From: Marivirga harenae
Lineage (GTDB): Bacteria > Bacteroidota > Bacteroidia > Cytophagales > Cyclobacteriaceae
Length of the DNA: 64,000 nt
Assembly: GCF_030534335.1 (NCBI RefSeq)
Contig: NZ_CP130565.1
Span: 2,377,501-2,441,500 of the forward strand
Direction: 5' to 3'
Shown here: piece after piece, positions 17,401 to 27,039 of the stretch
Layout of the letters: every line of letters starts with the position of its first letter
Position numbering within the stretch: the stretch's first letter is position 1
The notes under the pieces: model-generated
The model's input: the letters and a program-made list of their open reading frames with translations, nothing else
Told to the model about the DNA's origin: nothing
The model's database searches: none
Program-made: the position numbers and the translations under genes

Positions 17401-17946
17401 CTAGAACCTGTATCCCACATTGAATTGAAAAGAAAGGTTAAATCTAAAGGTATCAAACAGCTTTTGACTAGCAAATGCGGCATATGGAATATCGGACTTG
17501 TTACTATAGGTGTATAATCCAGTGCTGATATTCGTTCCAAGATACACTTTTTTAAATGCCGTGATTTCAATACCATAGCCCCCGTTTAAAAATAGGTAAT
17601 TGTAATCGGTAGGGTAGTAGGTGTCGCGAGCACTTTTGATGTATGAAAAGCGAGCTATCAGGTACATATTGAATTTATGCTCAGTTCCATTTGGAAAGTA
17701 TTTATAGTTAAACTCACCACTCATCAGTTTTTGAGATTTTCGGCTAAAAGGGTTGAAACCTAAACCCAATTCGAGTTGATTTTTTTCTTTGATATAGGTC
17801 AGGCTAGGTACAATCCGAATTGGATAGAGTTCACCATTCACACTAGAGTTTAAAGCGAATCCAAAACTTCCTTTGGAGTCACTTGACTGTGCAGTCGTTA
17901 CAAATGGCAGTAAGTTCATCAGTGTAAAAAGGATAAGGTATTTCAT
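17401..17946 (-). CDS. Small outer-membrane beta-barrel protein
   Basis: A 181-aa protein with a signal peptide (ending VTTAQ) and alternating hydrophobic strands ending FQFNVGYRF, a good terminal beta signal. Predicted to be a small outer-membrane barrel of unknown function. It follows the serine hydrolase gene at 17959 by 12 bp and so probably belongs to the operon 20090-17401 (acyltransferase, serine hydrolase, barrel). Confidence 0.7.
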   Translation of the reverse strand: MKYLILFTLMNLLPFVTTAQSSDSKGSFGFALNSSVNGELYPIRIVPSLTYIKEKNQLELGLGFNPFSRKSQKLMSGEFNYKYFPNGTEHKFNMYLIARFSYIKSARDTYYPTDYNYLFLNGGYGIEITAFKKVYLGTNISTGLYTYSNKSDIPYAAFASQKLFDTFRFNLSFQFNVGYRF

Positions 17947-17958
17947 TATTTATTTTTC

Positions 17959-18987
17959 TTAAAGTCCTTTTTCGAGGGATTTCAAAATTCTGCTGTATAC
18001 ACGTTCAAGTTCAAGCCAGAACCACTCCTTATCACTTGTATTCACGAATTGAATAACTATCGTATCAATATCGCTGTGGTAACGAGCAATACTGGTGTAT
18101 CCTGGAAGCCATCCTGTATGTTCATATTCATATACAGACGAATAAATAGCTTGTTCCTCATCGCTAAATAAACTTCCATCAATTAAGGCTCTAAGGAATG
18201 TACCCACGTCTTCGGCTGTTGCAATCATGGAGCCACCAGGTCTCGTATGATCCCAAGACTTTATGTCGGGTTCCCAGCCTTTTAAGTATCCACTCATGAC
18301 CTGATTGGAATCAACCTCACTATAGAGGCTATATGTTTCATCTAAATCGAGTGGAATAAGAATCTCATTCCGAATAAATTCATGATGAGAATACCCAAGG
18401 GTTCTGTCAAGAATTTCTCCCAACAACAGATAATTGGTATTGGAGTACGCATATTTTTTATTGGGTTTAAAATCCGCAGCTTTATCGTAGATCAATTCGG
18501 CTGTGGTCAAATAGCTTTCAGTCGTACCTCCATTGAATCCTGGTTCATAAATGAATTCTGGAATTCCACTACGGTGCGAAATCATCATTCTTAGGGTTAT
18601 TTGCTCAGCATATTCAATATGTGTGACCACTTCTGGGATAAGATCAACCAATTTTTGCTCTAGATCTAATGCTCCGGAAGCTATTAACTTTGTACATGCT
18701 GCAGCAATGTAAAGCTTACTGATACTCCCTATTTTGAATAAATCATGCGGATCAGCTGGTGTTTGTTCTTCTCTATTATTGAAGCCCGCACTGTAAAATG
18801 ACGACTTTCCTGATTGATTTACATAAACAATCATGCCATCAAACTTACCATCAACGGCTTTTTGCATTTCTTCCTCAATTGATCCTGGTATGTAAAAAAG
18901 ATCCTTTGAACATCCGCATAGAAAAACAAATACAAGAGTGACTCCTACAATGAGATGTGTTAATGCTCTTAATTGTGAATGTTTCAT
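17959..18987 (-). CDS. Serine hydrolase lipoprotein, beta-lactamase family
   Basis: A 342-aa lipoprotein (signal ending FLCGCSKD) with the class C beta-lactamase/D-alanyl carboxypeptidase fold. The SxxK motif is S88-I-S-K91, and a YSNTNY motif lies near residue 180. KPGGSM near residue 250 may be the third active-site region. The start overlaps the acyltransferase stop (ATGA, 18984-18987), showing translational coupling. A membrane acyltransferase and a hydrolase in one operon suggest addition and removal of an envelope modification, which is inference only. Confidence 0.85.
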   Translation of the reverse strand: MKHSQLRALTHLIVGVTLVFVFLCGCSKDLFYIPGSIEEEMQKAVDGKFDGMIVYVNQSGKSSFYSAGFNNREEQTPADPHDLFKIGSISKLYIAAACTKLIASGALDLEQKLVDLIPEVVTHIEYAEQITLRMMISHRSGIPEFIYEPGFNGGTTESYLTTAELIYDKAADFKPNKKYAYSNTNYLLLGEILDRTLGYSHHEFIRNEILIPLDLDETYSLYSEVDSNQVMSGYLKGWEPDIKSWDHTRPGGSMIATAEDVGTFLRALIDGSLFSDEEQAIYSSVYEYEHTGWLPGYTSIARYHSDIDTIVIQFVNTSDKEWFWLELERVYSRILKSLEKGL

Positions 18988-20090
18988 AACTTCCCTAATC
19001 TTATTTCCTTTTCTCCAGCAATTGAATTTTTACGAGAGCTTAACTTTTCTTTCGAGCCAAAAAGTGGTCCAATCCAACTAATCCTTCTTATGAGAAACTC
19101 AAAGCTTATAAAGCATCCTGCGAAAGTAGCTAAGATAACTGCAACTAATTTCGCAAAAGGATGAATACCTAATGGGAAAATTACCAAAGAAGCTAGATAC
19201 AGAAAAAACATATGAATTATGTAGATCGGATAGGCCGCACTGCTTAAATAGGTTAGTGCCTTGCTTGGGTGATTTAAATATTTGTGACCAAATCCGAAGA
19301 CCGTAAATATCCATAAATTAGATTCCACTGGGATGAGGTAATTCAATAGATCGGTTGTGAATCCTTGTATCCGCAAAAGATATAAGGTAAAAGCAATTGC
19401 CAGTGTTACCCATCTTAATTTGGTAACATTCTGCCAGAAATTTTGCCCTGAATAAACACATAAAAACCCAGTCAAAAAAGCAAGCATTCCTAACCAAAAA
19501 CCATGAGGTGTCATCGCATAAAGCTCGAAGTTTTCAGGTTGTACCAATAGCCCTTCTGCAATAAAGGGAATCATTAAAACTAAGAGCGCTATGGGTTTTG
19601 CCATGAATTTATTCAATGCTGAAAATAACTTGCTCTGCTGTTTACTCTTCAAGTAAAAGAACAATGGTGTGAAAATCAGGACATATATAAATATGTTACC
19701 CAAAAACCATAGATGAGCAGGATTTAGCATAAAAGATAAGTCCTGATGATAGTAGTATTGCCATAGCCAAACATGTAAAGGAACAATTACAAACATCCCA
19801 AAAATGAATGGTAGCAAAATCCGCTTTGATCTTTCTAACAGTAATCCTTTCCAACTGCGTCTTTGAATAGCAAAATAGACGCCCATTCCAGAAACAAAGA
19901 ATAACAAAGGAATTCTCCAGACATTAAGCATGGACATAGGAGTCCAAATCCATTCTAATGACTTGTCATTCTGAATAAAACCAATAAACACACCCCATGG
20001 CTGAAAGCCAATTGCTATATGGTATATTAACAATAAACCAATAGCAATGACCCTTAACCAATCAATATCATATCTTCTTTCTTTTAGCAT
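18984..20090 (-). CDS. Acyltransferase 3 family integral membrane protein
   Basis: A 368-aa protein with about ten membrane helices. The opening YDIDWLRVIAIGLLLIYHI and FFVSGMGVYFA motifs are typical of acyltransferase family 3 (OafA/MdoC type), which transfer acyl groups to surface sugars or glycans. The helix-1 histidine (about residue 24) is the conserved catalytic candidate. It is coupled to the serine hydrolase gene downstream by a 4-bp overlap. The acceptor is unknown. Confidence 0.87.
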   Translation of the reverse strand: MLKERRYDIDWLRVIAIGLLLIYHIAIGFQPWGVFIGFIQNDKSLEWIWTPMSMLNVWRIPLLFFVSGMGVYFAIQRRSWKGLLLERSKRILLPFIFGMFVIVPLHVWLWQYYYHQDLSFMLNPAHLWFLGNIFIYVLIFTPLFFYLKSKQQSKLFSALNKFMAKPIALLVLMIPFIAEGLLVQPENFELYAMTPHGFWLGMLAFLTGFLCVYSGQNFWQNVTKLRWVTLAIAFTLYLLRIQGFTTDLLNYLIPVESNLWIFTVFGFGHKYLNHPSKALTYLSSAAYPIYIIHMFFLYLASLVIFPLGIHPFAKLVAVILATFAGCFISFEFLIRRISWIGPLFGSKEKLSSRKNSIAGEKEIRLGKL

Positions 20091-20100
20091 TTGTTCCAGA

Positions 20101-20685
20101 TTATTGATGATTCTTAATCATTTCGGCTATAAGCTTCCTGTTTAATTTTAGTTGCTCATAATCTAATTTTAAACCCAAAGGCCCAAGATCTTTGCTGATT
20201 TGATCATACATAGGTTTTAATGCCTCAAATGGAGCCGAAACGGATTCAAAAGCAGTTGCATCATAAGAGTTTTTTGTTGAAGTCTCTGCACCTTTTTCAA
20301 GCAAAGCCTTGACAATTTCAACTCTACCGTAGAATGATGCTACATGTAAAGGAGTTGAGCCATCCGCACTTTTTGCGTTTAAATCAGCCCCACTTTCTAT
20401 TAGTAGTTTGGCTGCTTCTGTTTTTCCAAAAGTGGCTGCAATATGTAAGGGAGTTGAACCATAATCATCTTTTTCATTCAGGTTTGATTTTGCTGCAACA
20501 TGTTGTTTAATAACTTTTACATTCCCGAAGAATGCTGCTTCTTGAATAGGTGTACTTGGTTTTTCTTCTTGCTCAGATTTAGTACTTTTTTCCTCGCTTT
20601 GTTGGCAAGCTACCGTTGAGCTTAATGCAATTGTGATAGCTAATACATAAACTACTTTTGATGTTTTTAATTGAATTCTTTTCAT
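20101..20685 (-). CDS. Periplasmic ankyrin-repeat protein
   Basis: A 194-aa lipoprotein-type protein (signal region ending VACQQSEEKS, so probably lipidated). Ankyrin repeats span about residues 45-135; two complete repeats are clear (GSTPLHIAATFGKTEAAKLL and GSTPLHVASFYGRVEIVKAL), flanked by partial ones. Ankyrin repeats bind proteins; no partner is evident. It lies 10 bp upstream of the acyltransferase gene, probably as first gene of the operon running down to 17401. Confidence 0.85.
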   Translation of the reverse strand: MKRIQLKTSKVVYVLAITIALSSTVACQQSEEKSTKSEQEEKPSTPIQEAAFFGNVKVIKQHVAAKSNLNEKDDYGSTPLHIAATFGKTEAAKLLIESGADLNAKSADGSTPLHVASFYGRVEIVKALLEKGAETSTKNSYDATAFESVSAPFEALKPMYDQISKDLGPLGLKLDYEQLKLNRKLIAEMIKNHQ

Positions 20686-20899
20686 GATTTTAATTTTAAG
20701 TGTTAATAAATTTTTGATTTACACAAAGGTCTGTAGGAAACATGGATGACAGGTAGCAAGCATGCTTCAATAGATATAAGCCATGCATTTTGTATACAAA
20801 CTATGGAGAAGGACTATAAACTATGACGCAAACCCGTCAAATAAGCAGTTGTAAATGGTGTTTTAATTGCCGAATATTGCATATCAGCACAGCACTCTC

Positions 20900-22978
20900 A
20901 TGTTAGACTATCTAAACCATAAAAGCCCCTTTTTACAAAAGGTAGTAGCTATAATTCAAGATAATTTAGGCGATGAACACTTTGGCGTAACCGAGCTGGC
21001 CGAAGCTTTGAACATGAGCAGGTCTAACTTACTTCGCAAAGTCAAACAGGAAATAGGAGAGTCAGTAAGTGTATTTATTAGAAATGTTAGATTACAAAAT
21101 GCTCTTCAATTATTAAAAGAAAGTGAACTCACAGTTTCTGAGATATCATTTCGAGTAGGTTTCAGTAGTACCTCTTATTTTACGAAATGCTTTAGGGAAT
21201 TATATGGACATACTCCTGGAGATACATCAAAAATAAATATTGAAAGAGACCTAAGCGAAACTAGCAATCCTGATTCACAGAAAAGTTTAAGATTAAAACG
21301 ACCTATTCTGGTCGGAATAGTGATTCTCTCAATAGTAGCAATAGCACTTTTAGTAATTTACTATCAAAAGAATAATACCCCTTCAAAACTATTAGCCAAG
21401 TCGGTGGCTGTTCTGCCATTTAAAAATGATAGTGCCGACAGTACGAATGTCTATTTCATGAATGGATTAATGGAGGCAATATTAGACAACTTTCAGAAAA
21501 TTGAAGACCTAAAAGTAACCAGTAGAACTACCTCTGAAAAGTATAGAAATGATTTAAAGTCAATACCAGAGCTTTCAAGGGAGTTAAATGTCAATTATTT
21601 CGTTGAAGGCAGCGGGCAAAAAATCGGGGATGAAATTGTATTAACTATCCAATTGATTGAGGGACCAAGCGATAAACACCTTTGGTCGAAGCGATATAAA
21701 CGAGAGCTAAATGATGTTTTCGCGCTCCAAGCTGATGTAGCTAAAAGCATTGCCGCAGAAATCAATGCTGTAATCACACCAAAAGAACAAGAGCGAATAG
21801 AAAAAGTCCCAACCAATAATTTAGTGGCCTATGACTACTATTTAAAAGGACTAACCTTATTAAATGATGATACTGGGAATGGCCTGAAAGAAGGAATAGT
21901 TCAATTTAAGAAAGCGATTCAAGAAGATGGAGAATTTGCCAATGCCTACGCCTATATCGCAATCTCATATTATTATTTAGACCTTTTTCGAGAGGAAAAA
22001 CAACACACTGAAGAAATTAAGAACTATGCTGACAAGGCAATGCTTTTAGATGCTGACTTAGGTGAGAGTTTGATTGCCAATTCTTTATATTTTATGCAAA
22101 TCAAGGATTTTCGTAAGGCAGAGGAAGCCTTATTAGAAGTTTTGGAATATTATCCTAATGTAGCCTGGATTCACAATTTCTTGTCCGATATCTACGCCTA
22201 TATGCTTCCCAATACTAAAAAATATTTGATTCACGCATTGCAAGGGATTGAAGTAGCTATTTCAGACAAAGATTCTGTATCAGCAAGTATCACTTATTTG
22301 CATTTAAGTAATGCTTTGGCGCAAACAGGTTTTCTCGATGAGGCAGAAAAATATATTAAGAAATCGAAGGCCTATAATCCTCAAAATCATTATTCAAAAT
22401 ACCTCCATGAATATATTAAGCTTGGCCAGCATAATGATTTGAGACAAACTAAATTTGCGCTGATCGAAATCTTTAATCAGGACACGACTAAAATTGATGT
22501 GATCAGTGAAGTCGCAAAAGTCTGTTATACCTTAGAAGAGTACGAAGAGGCTTGGTTTTATTATGAAAAACTTATTTCAATCAGGTATGCTTTGAAATTA
22601 GATATTTATCATAATTATGATCTCAATATGGCATTTGTGTTAGAACAACTAGGAAGGGAACAAGAGGCTAAGAGCTTTTATGAGAGCTACTTGGCTTTTG
22701 CGGAAAAGGATCAATCTATTTATCAAGAATTAACTATGGCTGCCTATTTTGCAGCCAAAGGGGATATCGAAAAAGGCATGAACGGCTTAAAGGCATTTTC
22801 TAAACAGGATAATTATCAATATTGGTTCGTTCTATTTCTTGATAAGGACCCGATTCTATTAAAAATGAAAAATCACCCCGATTTTCAGAATACAGTACAG
22901 AAAATCCGAACCAAATTCTGGGAGAATCATAAAGAGATTAAAAAAATGCTTGTCGATAAAGATATTGTTCGAATGTAG
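20900..22978 (+). CDS. Membrane-anchored AraC-type regulator with TolB-like and TPR domains
   Basis: I start at the ATG at 20900; a TTG eleven codons upstream is less likely. The order in the 692-aa protein is AraC/XylS double HTH (about 1-105: FGVTELAEALNMSRSNLLRK and SEISFRVGFSSTSYFTKCF), one membrane helix (about 134-155), TolB-like domain (about 165-295) and TPR repeats (about 300-690). The HTH is cytoplasmic and the sensor probably periplasmic, a ToxR-like one-component design. The same modules occur in reverse order in the soluble regulator at 15104. It is the first plus-strand gene, divergent from the ankyrin operon, which it may control. Confidence 0.88.
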   Translation: MLDYLNHKSPFLQKVVAIIQDNLGDEHFGVTELAEALNMSRSNLLRKVKQEIGESVSVFIRNVRLQNALQLLKESELTVSEISFRVGFSSTSYFTKCFRELYGHTPGDTSKINIERDLSETSNPDSQKSLRLKRPILVGIVILSIVAIALLVIYYQKNNTPSKLLAKSVAVLPFKNDSADSTNVYFMNGLMEAILDNFQKIEDLKVTSRTTSEKYRNDLKSIPELSRELNVNYFVEGSGQKIGDEIVLTIQLIEGPSDKHLWSKRYKRELNDVFALQADVAKSIAAEINAVITPKEQERIEKVPTNNLVAYDYYLKGLTLLNDDTGNGLKEGIVQFKKAIQEDGEFANAYAYIAISYYYLDLFREEKQHTEEIKNYADKAMLLDADLGESLIANSLYFMQIKDFRKAEEALLEVLEYYPNVAWIHNFLSDIYAYMLPNTKKYLIHALQGIEVAISDKDSVSASITYLHLSNALAQTGFLDEAEKYIKKSKAYNPQNHYSKYLHEYIKLGQHNDLRQTKFALIEIFNQDTTKIDVISEVAKVCYTLEEYEEAWFYYEKLISIRYALKLDIYHNYDLNMAFVLEQLGREQEAKSFYESYLAFAEKDQSIYQELTMAAYFAAKGDIEKGMNGLKAFSKQDNYQYWFVLFLDKDPILLKMKNHPDFQNTVQKIRTKFWENHKEIKKMLVDKDIVRM

Positions 22979-23321
22979 TTTTGGCGATTTCAACAAAACC
23001 ACAATACTTGATAAGGGCATAAGCGATAAGTAATGTAAGCCAAAGTTTTCTTATTATCGAATCCCATTTCTTCGGTTAGAAATTTCTAAAAAGCCAATTG
23101 ATAATATTTAACAAATAAATAGGGCGAACATTGAAAAGCAGCTCGTTTGTAGTACTTAAATTTCATTTTGGCTTCATTAATACCAAGCACTTTTACGTTG
23201 TAAGACGGCACGACTTTAGGGGAAGAGACAAATCTTTCTTATCTAATTTCACATTTGGTCTTCTTACATCTTTTCCTTTACTCTTTATACATTTTTAAAA
23301 ACTATTTGCAATACATACTAA
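22979..23321. other. Gene-free stretch
   Basis: No coding frame, terminator or repeat that I can support. It separates the AraC/TolB-like regulator from the PadR operator. Confidence 0.4.
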
Positions 23322-23366
23322 ATTGTAGAACAAATATAATTTCTTTCCGTATATTTGTTCTACAAT
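23322..23366 (+). promoter_or_regulatory. PadR operator/promoter: perfect 17-bp inverted repeat
   Basis: ATTGTAGAACAAATATA at 23322-23338 and its exact reverse complement at 23350-23366, spaced by 11 bp. The right arm contains TATATTTG, a Bacteroidota -7 box (TAnnTTTG), 14 bp before the PadR ATG at 23380. The repeat therefore overlaps the promoter and is the expected site of autorepression. Confidence 0.8.
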
Positions 23367-23379
23367 TAAAAAGGTAATC

Positions 23380-23736
23380 ATGAAAGAGACAAAGCTCGGA
23401 GAATTTGAAGAGGTGATTTTACTGGTCGTAGCCATTTTAGGAGAAGAGGCATATTCACTAAAAGTTGCAGAAGAGTTTGAAAACCAAACCGGAAGAAGTG
23501 TTTCCATTGGTTCAGTGCATTCTACTATGGATCGTTTATCTAAGAAAGATTTTTTAAGCTCGGAAATGGGTGAACCTTCAGCTAACAGGGGAGGAAGACG
23601 GAAAAGAATTTATAAGATTACAGCTATCGGTCAAGAGGTATTGAAAAATTCGCAGGATTTCAAAGTGTCCTTATGGAATCAAATCCCTGGATTATCTTTA
23701 AATAAACTCTCTATTAATCATTTAAATCTTTCCTAA
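23380..23736 (+). CDS. PadR family transcriptional regulator
   Basis: A 118-aa protein made of one winged helix (about residues 8-95: EEVILLVVAILGEEAYSLKV, then SIGSVHSTMDRLSKKDFL). The short C-terminus fits the short PadR class that dimerises through its last helix. It probably represses its own operon by binding the inverted repeat at 23322-23366. Its stop overlaps the ATG of the permease (TAATG), the standard PadR/permease arrangement in Bacteroidota. Confidence 0.92.
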   Translation: MKETKLGEFEEVILLVVAILGEEAYSLKVAEEFENQTGRSVSIGSVHSTMDRLSKKDFLSSEMGEPSANRGGRRKRIYKITAIGQEVLKNSQDFKVSLWNQIPGLSLNKLSINHLNLS

Positions 23737-26360
23737 TGAAACCAGCACCTCCAAAGTTGGCCCAAAAGCTCTTGAAAAGCTTCCTAAGGGAAGAGCTTGC
23801 TGAGGAAGTCCTTGGTGATCTAGAAGAGAATTTTCATTCGAGGGTTGAAAACCGCTCTTTGATGAAGGCCAAGATCAATTATTGGTTTCAAGTGATCAAT
23901 TATCTACGCCCATTTGCTATTCAAAAATCAAAGTCATACAATTCAAATTATACTGACATGTTCAAAATTAATTTCAAAATTGGTTACAGAAACCTACTAC
24001 GAAATAAAGGCTATTCTTCTATAAATATTGGGGGCTTAGCAGTGGGCATGGCAGTCGCGATGCTAATTAGTTTGTGGGTTTATGATGAATTGACATTCGA
24101 TAGTTATCATGAAAATCATGACCGAATAGCTCAAGTGATGAAGCATCAGCAACTCAATGATGAAATCAGTATGCAAGCCGCGCTTCCAATCCCGCTTAAA
24201 GAAGAACTTCAATCTAACTACGGAGAAGGCTTCGATAAAATGGTTTTAGCATACTGGCCACAGAATCTAATTATCTCTCATGAAGATACAAAGATGACTT
24301 CAATTGGAAATTTTATTGAGAAGGACGTTATAGAAATGTTTTCTATTCATATGCTTAAAGGAGATGAAAAAGCATTGACAGAGCCAGGATCAATAATTAT
24401 TTCATCGAAATTATCTTATGCGCTTTTCAAAGATGAAAGACCAGTAGGTAAAATGATGAAAATTGATAATGAATTAGAAGTGATGGTAACAGGTGTATAC
24501 GCTGACTTTCCTAAAAATTCCAGTTTTTATGGAATTAACTTTTTTGCTCCCTGGAAACTTTACCAAAACTCACAAGATTGGATAAGAGAGGCAGCCGTAA
24601 CTAACGATTGGGGCAATAATTCATTTCAGATATTTGCTGAATTAGCTCAGGATACTGATTTAGAAAGCCTCAATCAGCAAATAAAGAGGGCAGGGTATAG
24701 CCATATTAGTGAGGAAGAAAAAGCCCAGAAACCAGAGGTTTTCCTTCATCCCATGAATGATTGGCATTTAAAGTCATCCTGGGAAAATGGAGTACAATCT
24801 GGAGGTTTAATTAAGTTCGTAAAATTATTTGCCATAATTGCTGGTCTAGTATTATTGCTGGCTTGTATTAATTTCATGAACTTAAGTACAGCACAGTCTG
24901 AAAGGAGAGCTAAAGAAGTGGGTGTTCGCAAGGCAATTGGATCTAGAAGAGGACAATTGGTGAATCAATTTCTTATTGAGTCCTTTTTAGTGGTCATCAT
25001 ATCCTTTGTTTTAAGCTTTTGTATCGTTCTCATAGCGCTGCCTTTCTTTAATGAATTAGTTGACAAAGACATCCAACTCCCGCTAAGTAGTCTTTATTTT
25101 TGGATTTTCTGCGGGAGTTTCATTTTTGGCACTGCACTGCTGTCTGGTAGTTACCCGGCATTCTATCTGTCTTCATTTCGTCCAATTTCTGTCCTAAAGG
25201 GATCCTTCAAAGCCGGTCCGTCCTCATTAATGCTTAGAAAAGTTTTAGTGGTTTTACAGTTTTCTGCATCTATTGTATTAATTATCGGTACATTATTTAT
25301 TCAAAAGCAAGTTGAATTTGCTAAGGACCGACCCATGGGATATGATGCTGAAGGTACCATTATGTTGTGGAGCAATTCCGCAGATTTTACTGGGAAGTTT
25401 GACGTGCTTCGGAATGAATTGAAAAGCAAAGGAGCAATTGTAGAATTGTCAGAATCATCTAGCCCATTAACACAGATATTCAGTAGAACCAGCAACTTAT
25501 CCTGGGAAGGAAAGGATAATAATTACGATGTTGATTTTGGGAAGATTGCAGTGACCCCGGAATATGGAAAAACGATTAATTGGAACATAATAAAGGGGAG
25601 AGACTTTTCCAGAGATATCACCTCTGATTTACAAGCAGTAATTCTAAATGAAAAGGCCGTACGAGAAATGGGCATTGCAGACCCAATAGGAAAGATTATT
25701 AGATCCGGAAGTGGTGAAAAAACTAAGGAACTGCGCGTAATTGGTGTCATCGAAAATTTAATTATTCAATCTCCTTTTGATGAAGTAACTCCTATTATAT
25801 TCTCTATGAGTAATAGTCCTATGAATTGTATGACCATGAGACTTAATCCAGAGCAAAGTACATCAGCTTCGATCGCTATAATTGAGGATGTTTTTAAGGA
25901 GCAGTTACCGTCTACACCATTGGATTTTACTTTTACTGATGAGCAGCATGGATTGAAATTTGCGAGTGAGGAACGTTTTGGTTCAGTAGCCGGCTTATTT
26001 GCTTTGCTAGCCATTTTTATTAGTTGTCTGGGTATATTCGGTATGGCCTCTTTTGTTGCAGAGCAGCGTACAAAGGAAATTGGAGTCAGAAAGGTATTAG
26101 GTGCTTCTGTCTTGAGTATATGGAAGATGATTACACAGAGCTTTCTCGTCTTGGTAGGTCTTTCATGTTTAGTCGCTATACCAATAGCGTATTATTTAGT
26201 TTCCGGATGGTTAGAAGGCTTTCAATATAAAACTAATTTACACTGGTCAGTCTTTGCCATAGCGGGCGTTGGAGCAATTGTGATTACGCTTGTAACTGTT
26301 AGTTATCATGCTATATCATCTGCCTTGGGAAATCCTATTAAAAGTTTGAAGGCTGAATAA
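23736..26360 (+). CDS. FtsX/MacB-type ABC transporter permease with PadR-linked N-terminal prefix
   Basis: An 874-aa permease. Residues 1-65 (KPAPPKLAQKLLKSFLREEL onward) form the soluble prefix domain found on permeases encoded beside PadR regulators. A MacB-type periplasmic domain follows the first helix (about 90-110), and FtsX-like blocks lie at about 365-480 and 750-870 (ACINFMNLSTAQSERRAKEV; GIFGMASFVAEQRTKEIGVR). It is a duplicated four-helix-block permease likely involved in export or envelope stress. No ATPase gene adjoins it, so it must use one encoded elsewhere or act without one. Confidence 0.92.
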   Translation: MKPAPPKLAQKLLKSFLREELAEEVLGDLEENFHSRVENRSLMKAKINYWFQVINYLRPFAIQKSKSYNSNYTDMFKINFKIGYRNLLRNKGYSSINIGGLAVGMAVAMLISLWVYDELTFDSYHENHDRIAQVMKHQQLNDEISMQAALPIPLKEELQSNYGEGFDKMVLAYWPQNLIISHEDTKMTSIGNFIEKDVIEMFSIHMLKGDEKALTEPGSIIISSKLSYALFKDERPVGKMMKIDNELEVMVTGVYADFPKNSSFYGINFFAPWKLYQNSQDWIREAAVTNDWGNNSFQIFAELAQDTDLESLNQQIKRAGYSHISEEEKAQKPEVFLHPMNDWHLKSSWENGVQSGGLIKFVKLFAIIAGLVLLLACINFMNLSTAQSERRAKEVGVRKAIGSRRGQLVNQFLIESFLVVIISFVLSFCIVLIALPFFNELVDKDIQLPLSSLYFWIFCGSFIFGTALLSGSYPAFYLSSFRPISVLKGSFKAGPSSLMLRKVLVVLQFSASIVLIIGTLFIQKQVEFAKDRPMGYDAEGTIMLWSNSADFTGKFDVLRNELKSKGAIVELSESSSPLTQIFSRTSNLSWEGKDNNYDVDFGKIAVTPEYGKTINWNIIKGRDFSRDITSDLQAVILNEKAVREMGIADPIGKIIRSGSGEKTKELRVIGVIENLIIQSPFDEVTPIIFSMSNSPMNCMTMRLNPEQSTSASIAIIEDVFKEQLPSTPLDFTFTDEQHGLKFASEERFGSVAGLFALLAIFISCLGIFGMASFVAEQRTKEIGVRKVLGASVLSIWKMITQSFLVLVGLSCLVAIPIAYYLVSGWLEGFQYKTNLHWSVFAIAGVGAIVITLVTVSYHAISSALGNPIKSLKAE

Positions 26361-26557
26361 GGGACTCAAGAAGAGACTCTGCGGCAAGTTTATTGAAGGC
26401 AACCGGATTTTTATAAATGATCATGAAGTTCCCATAGGTCAAACCTATAAGTCAAGTGTTAATAAACTGCTTTAATATAACTATTATCACATCTCGCCAG
26501 ATCCTTTAATAAATGTATTATTGAGCTTTTGATAAGATCAAAAGAGTCCTTGTTGTT

Positions 26558-27019
26558 TTACTCACCCTTTTCCATTCGTGTTTTCAACTGCATATGCAGC
26601 ATAGGATAAGGTTTACCTGAGGCATCTAATGCTGAACGGCCTATCACCTCAAATCCACAATGCTGGTAAAAGCCAACAGCCTGCTCATTTTGTTCATTTA
26701 CATCAACCTTGCTAACTTTTAAATCATTAATAGCATAAGTTAATAAGCTTTTGCCGATTTGCTTACCTCTGTCCTCAGGATGGATGAAAAGCATTTCGAG
26801 ATTATCTTCAGCAACACCAAGAAAACCGATAATTCTATTATTTTCATTTTTAATACACCTTAATTCAACGGCATCTAAATAGTTATTTAAGATGAGTGGT
26901 TTAAAGTAGGCAATATCAGCTTCTTTCAAGAAGTGATGTGTTGCCCTTACAGAAGCCTCCCAGACTTCTACTATTTCTAGGTAATTACTTTTATTTACTT
27001 TTTCTATTAGAGCGTCCAT
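26558..27019 (-). CDS. GNAT family N-acetyltransferase
   Basis: I place the start at the ATG at 27017-27019 (MDALIEKV). The frame also opens with a TTG 13 codons earlier, which would overlap the CPBP gene by 19 bp. The 153-aa product has the GNAT fold: HPEDRGKQIGKSLL is the acetyl-CoA-binding motif A and NEQAVGFYQHCGFEVIGRS is motif B. The substrate is unknown. It probably lies at the end of the run beginning at 32536. Confidence 0.88.
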   Translation of the reverse strand: MDALIEKVNKSNYLEIVEVWEASVRATHHFLKEADIAYFKPLILNNYLDAVELRCIKNENNRIIGFLGVAEDNLEMLFIHPEDRGKQIGKSLLTYAINDLKVSKVDVNEQNEQAVGFYQHCGFEVIGRSALDASGKPYPMLHMQLKTRMEKGE

Positions 27020-27039
27020 GTTTTTGAGAGTGATTAAAG

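Noticed and set aside
17364-17576. 70-codon minus-strand frame overlapping the barrel at 17401
   Set aside because: Shadow frame of the barrel gene; composition not protein-like.
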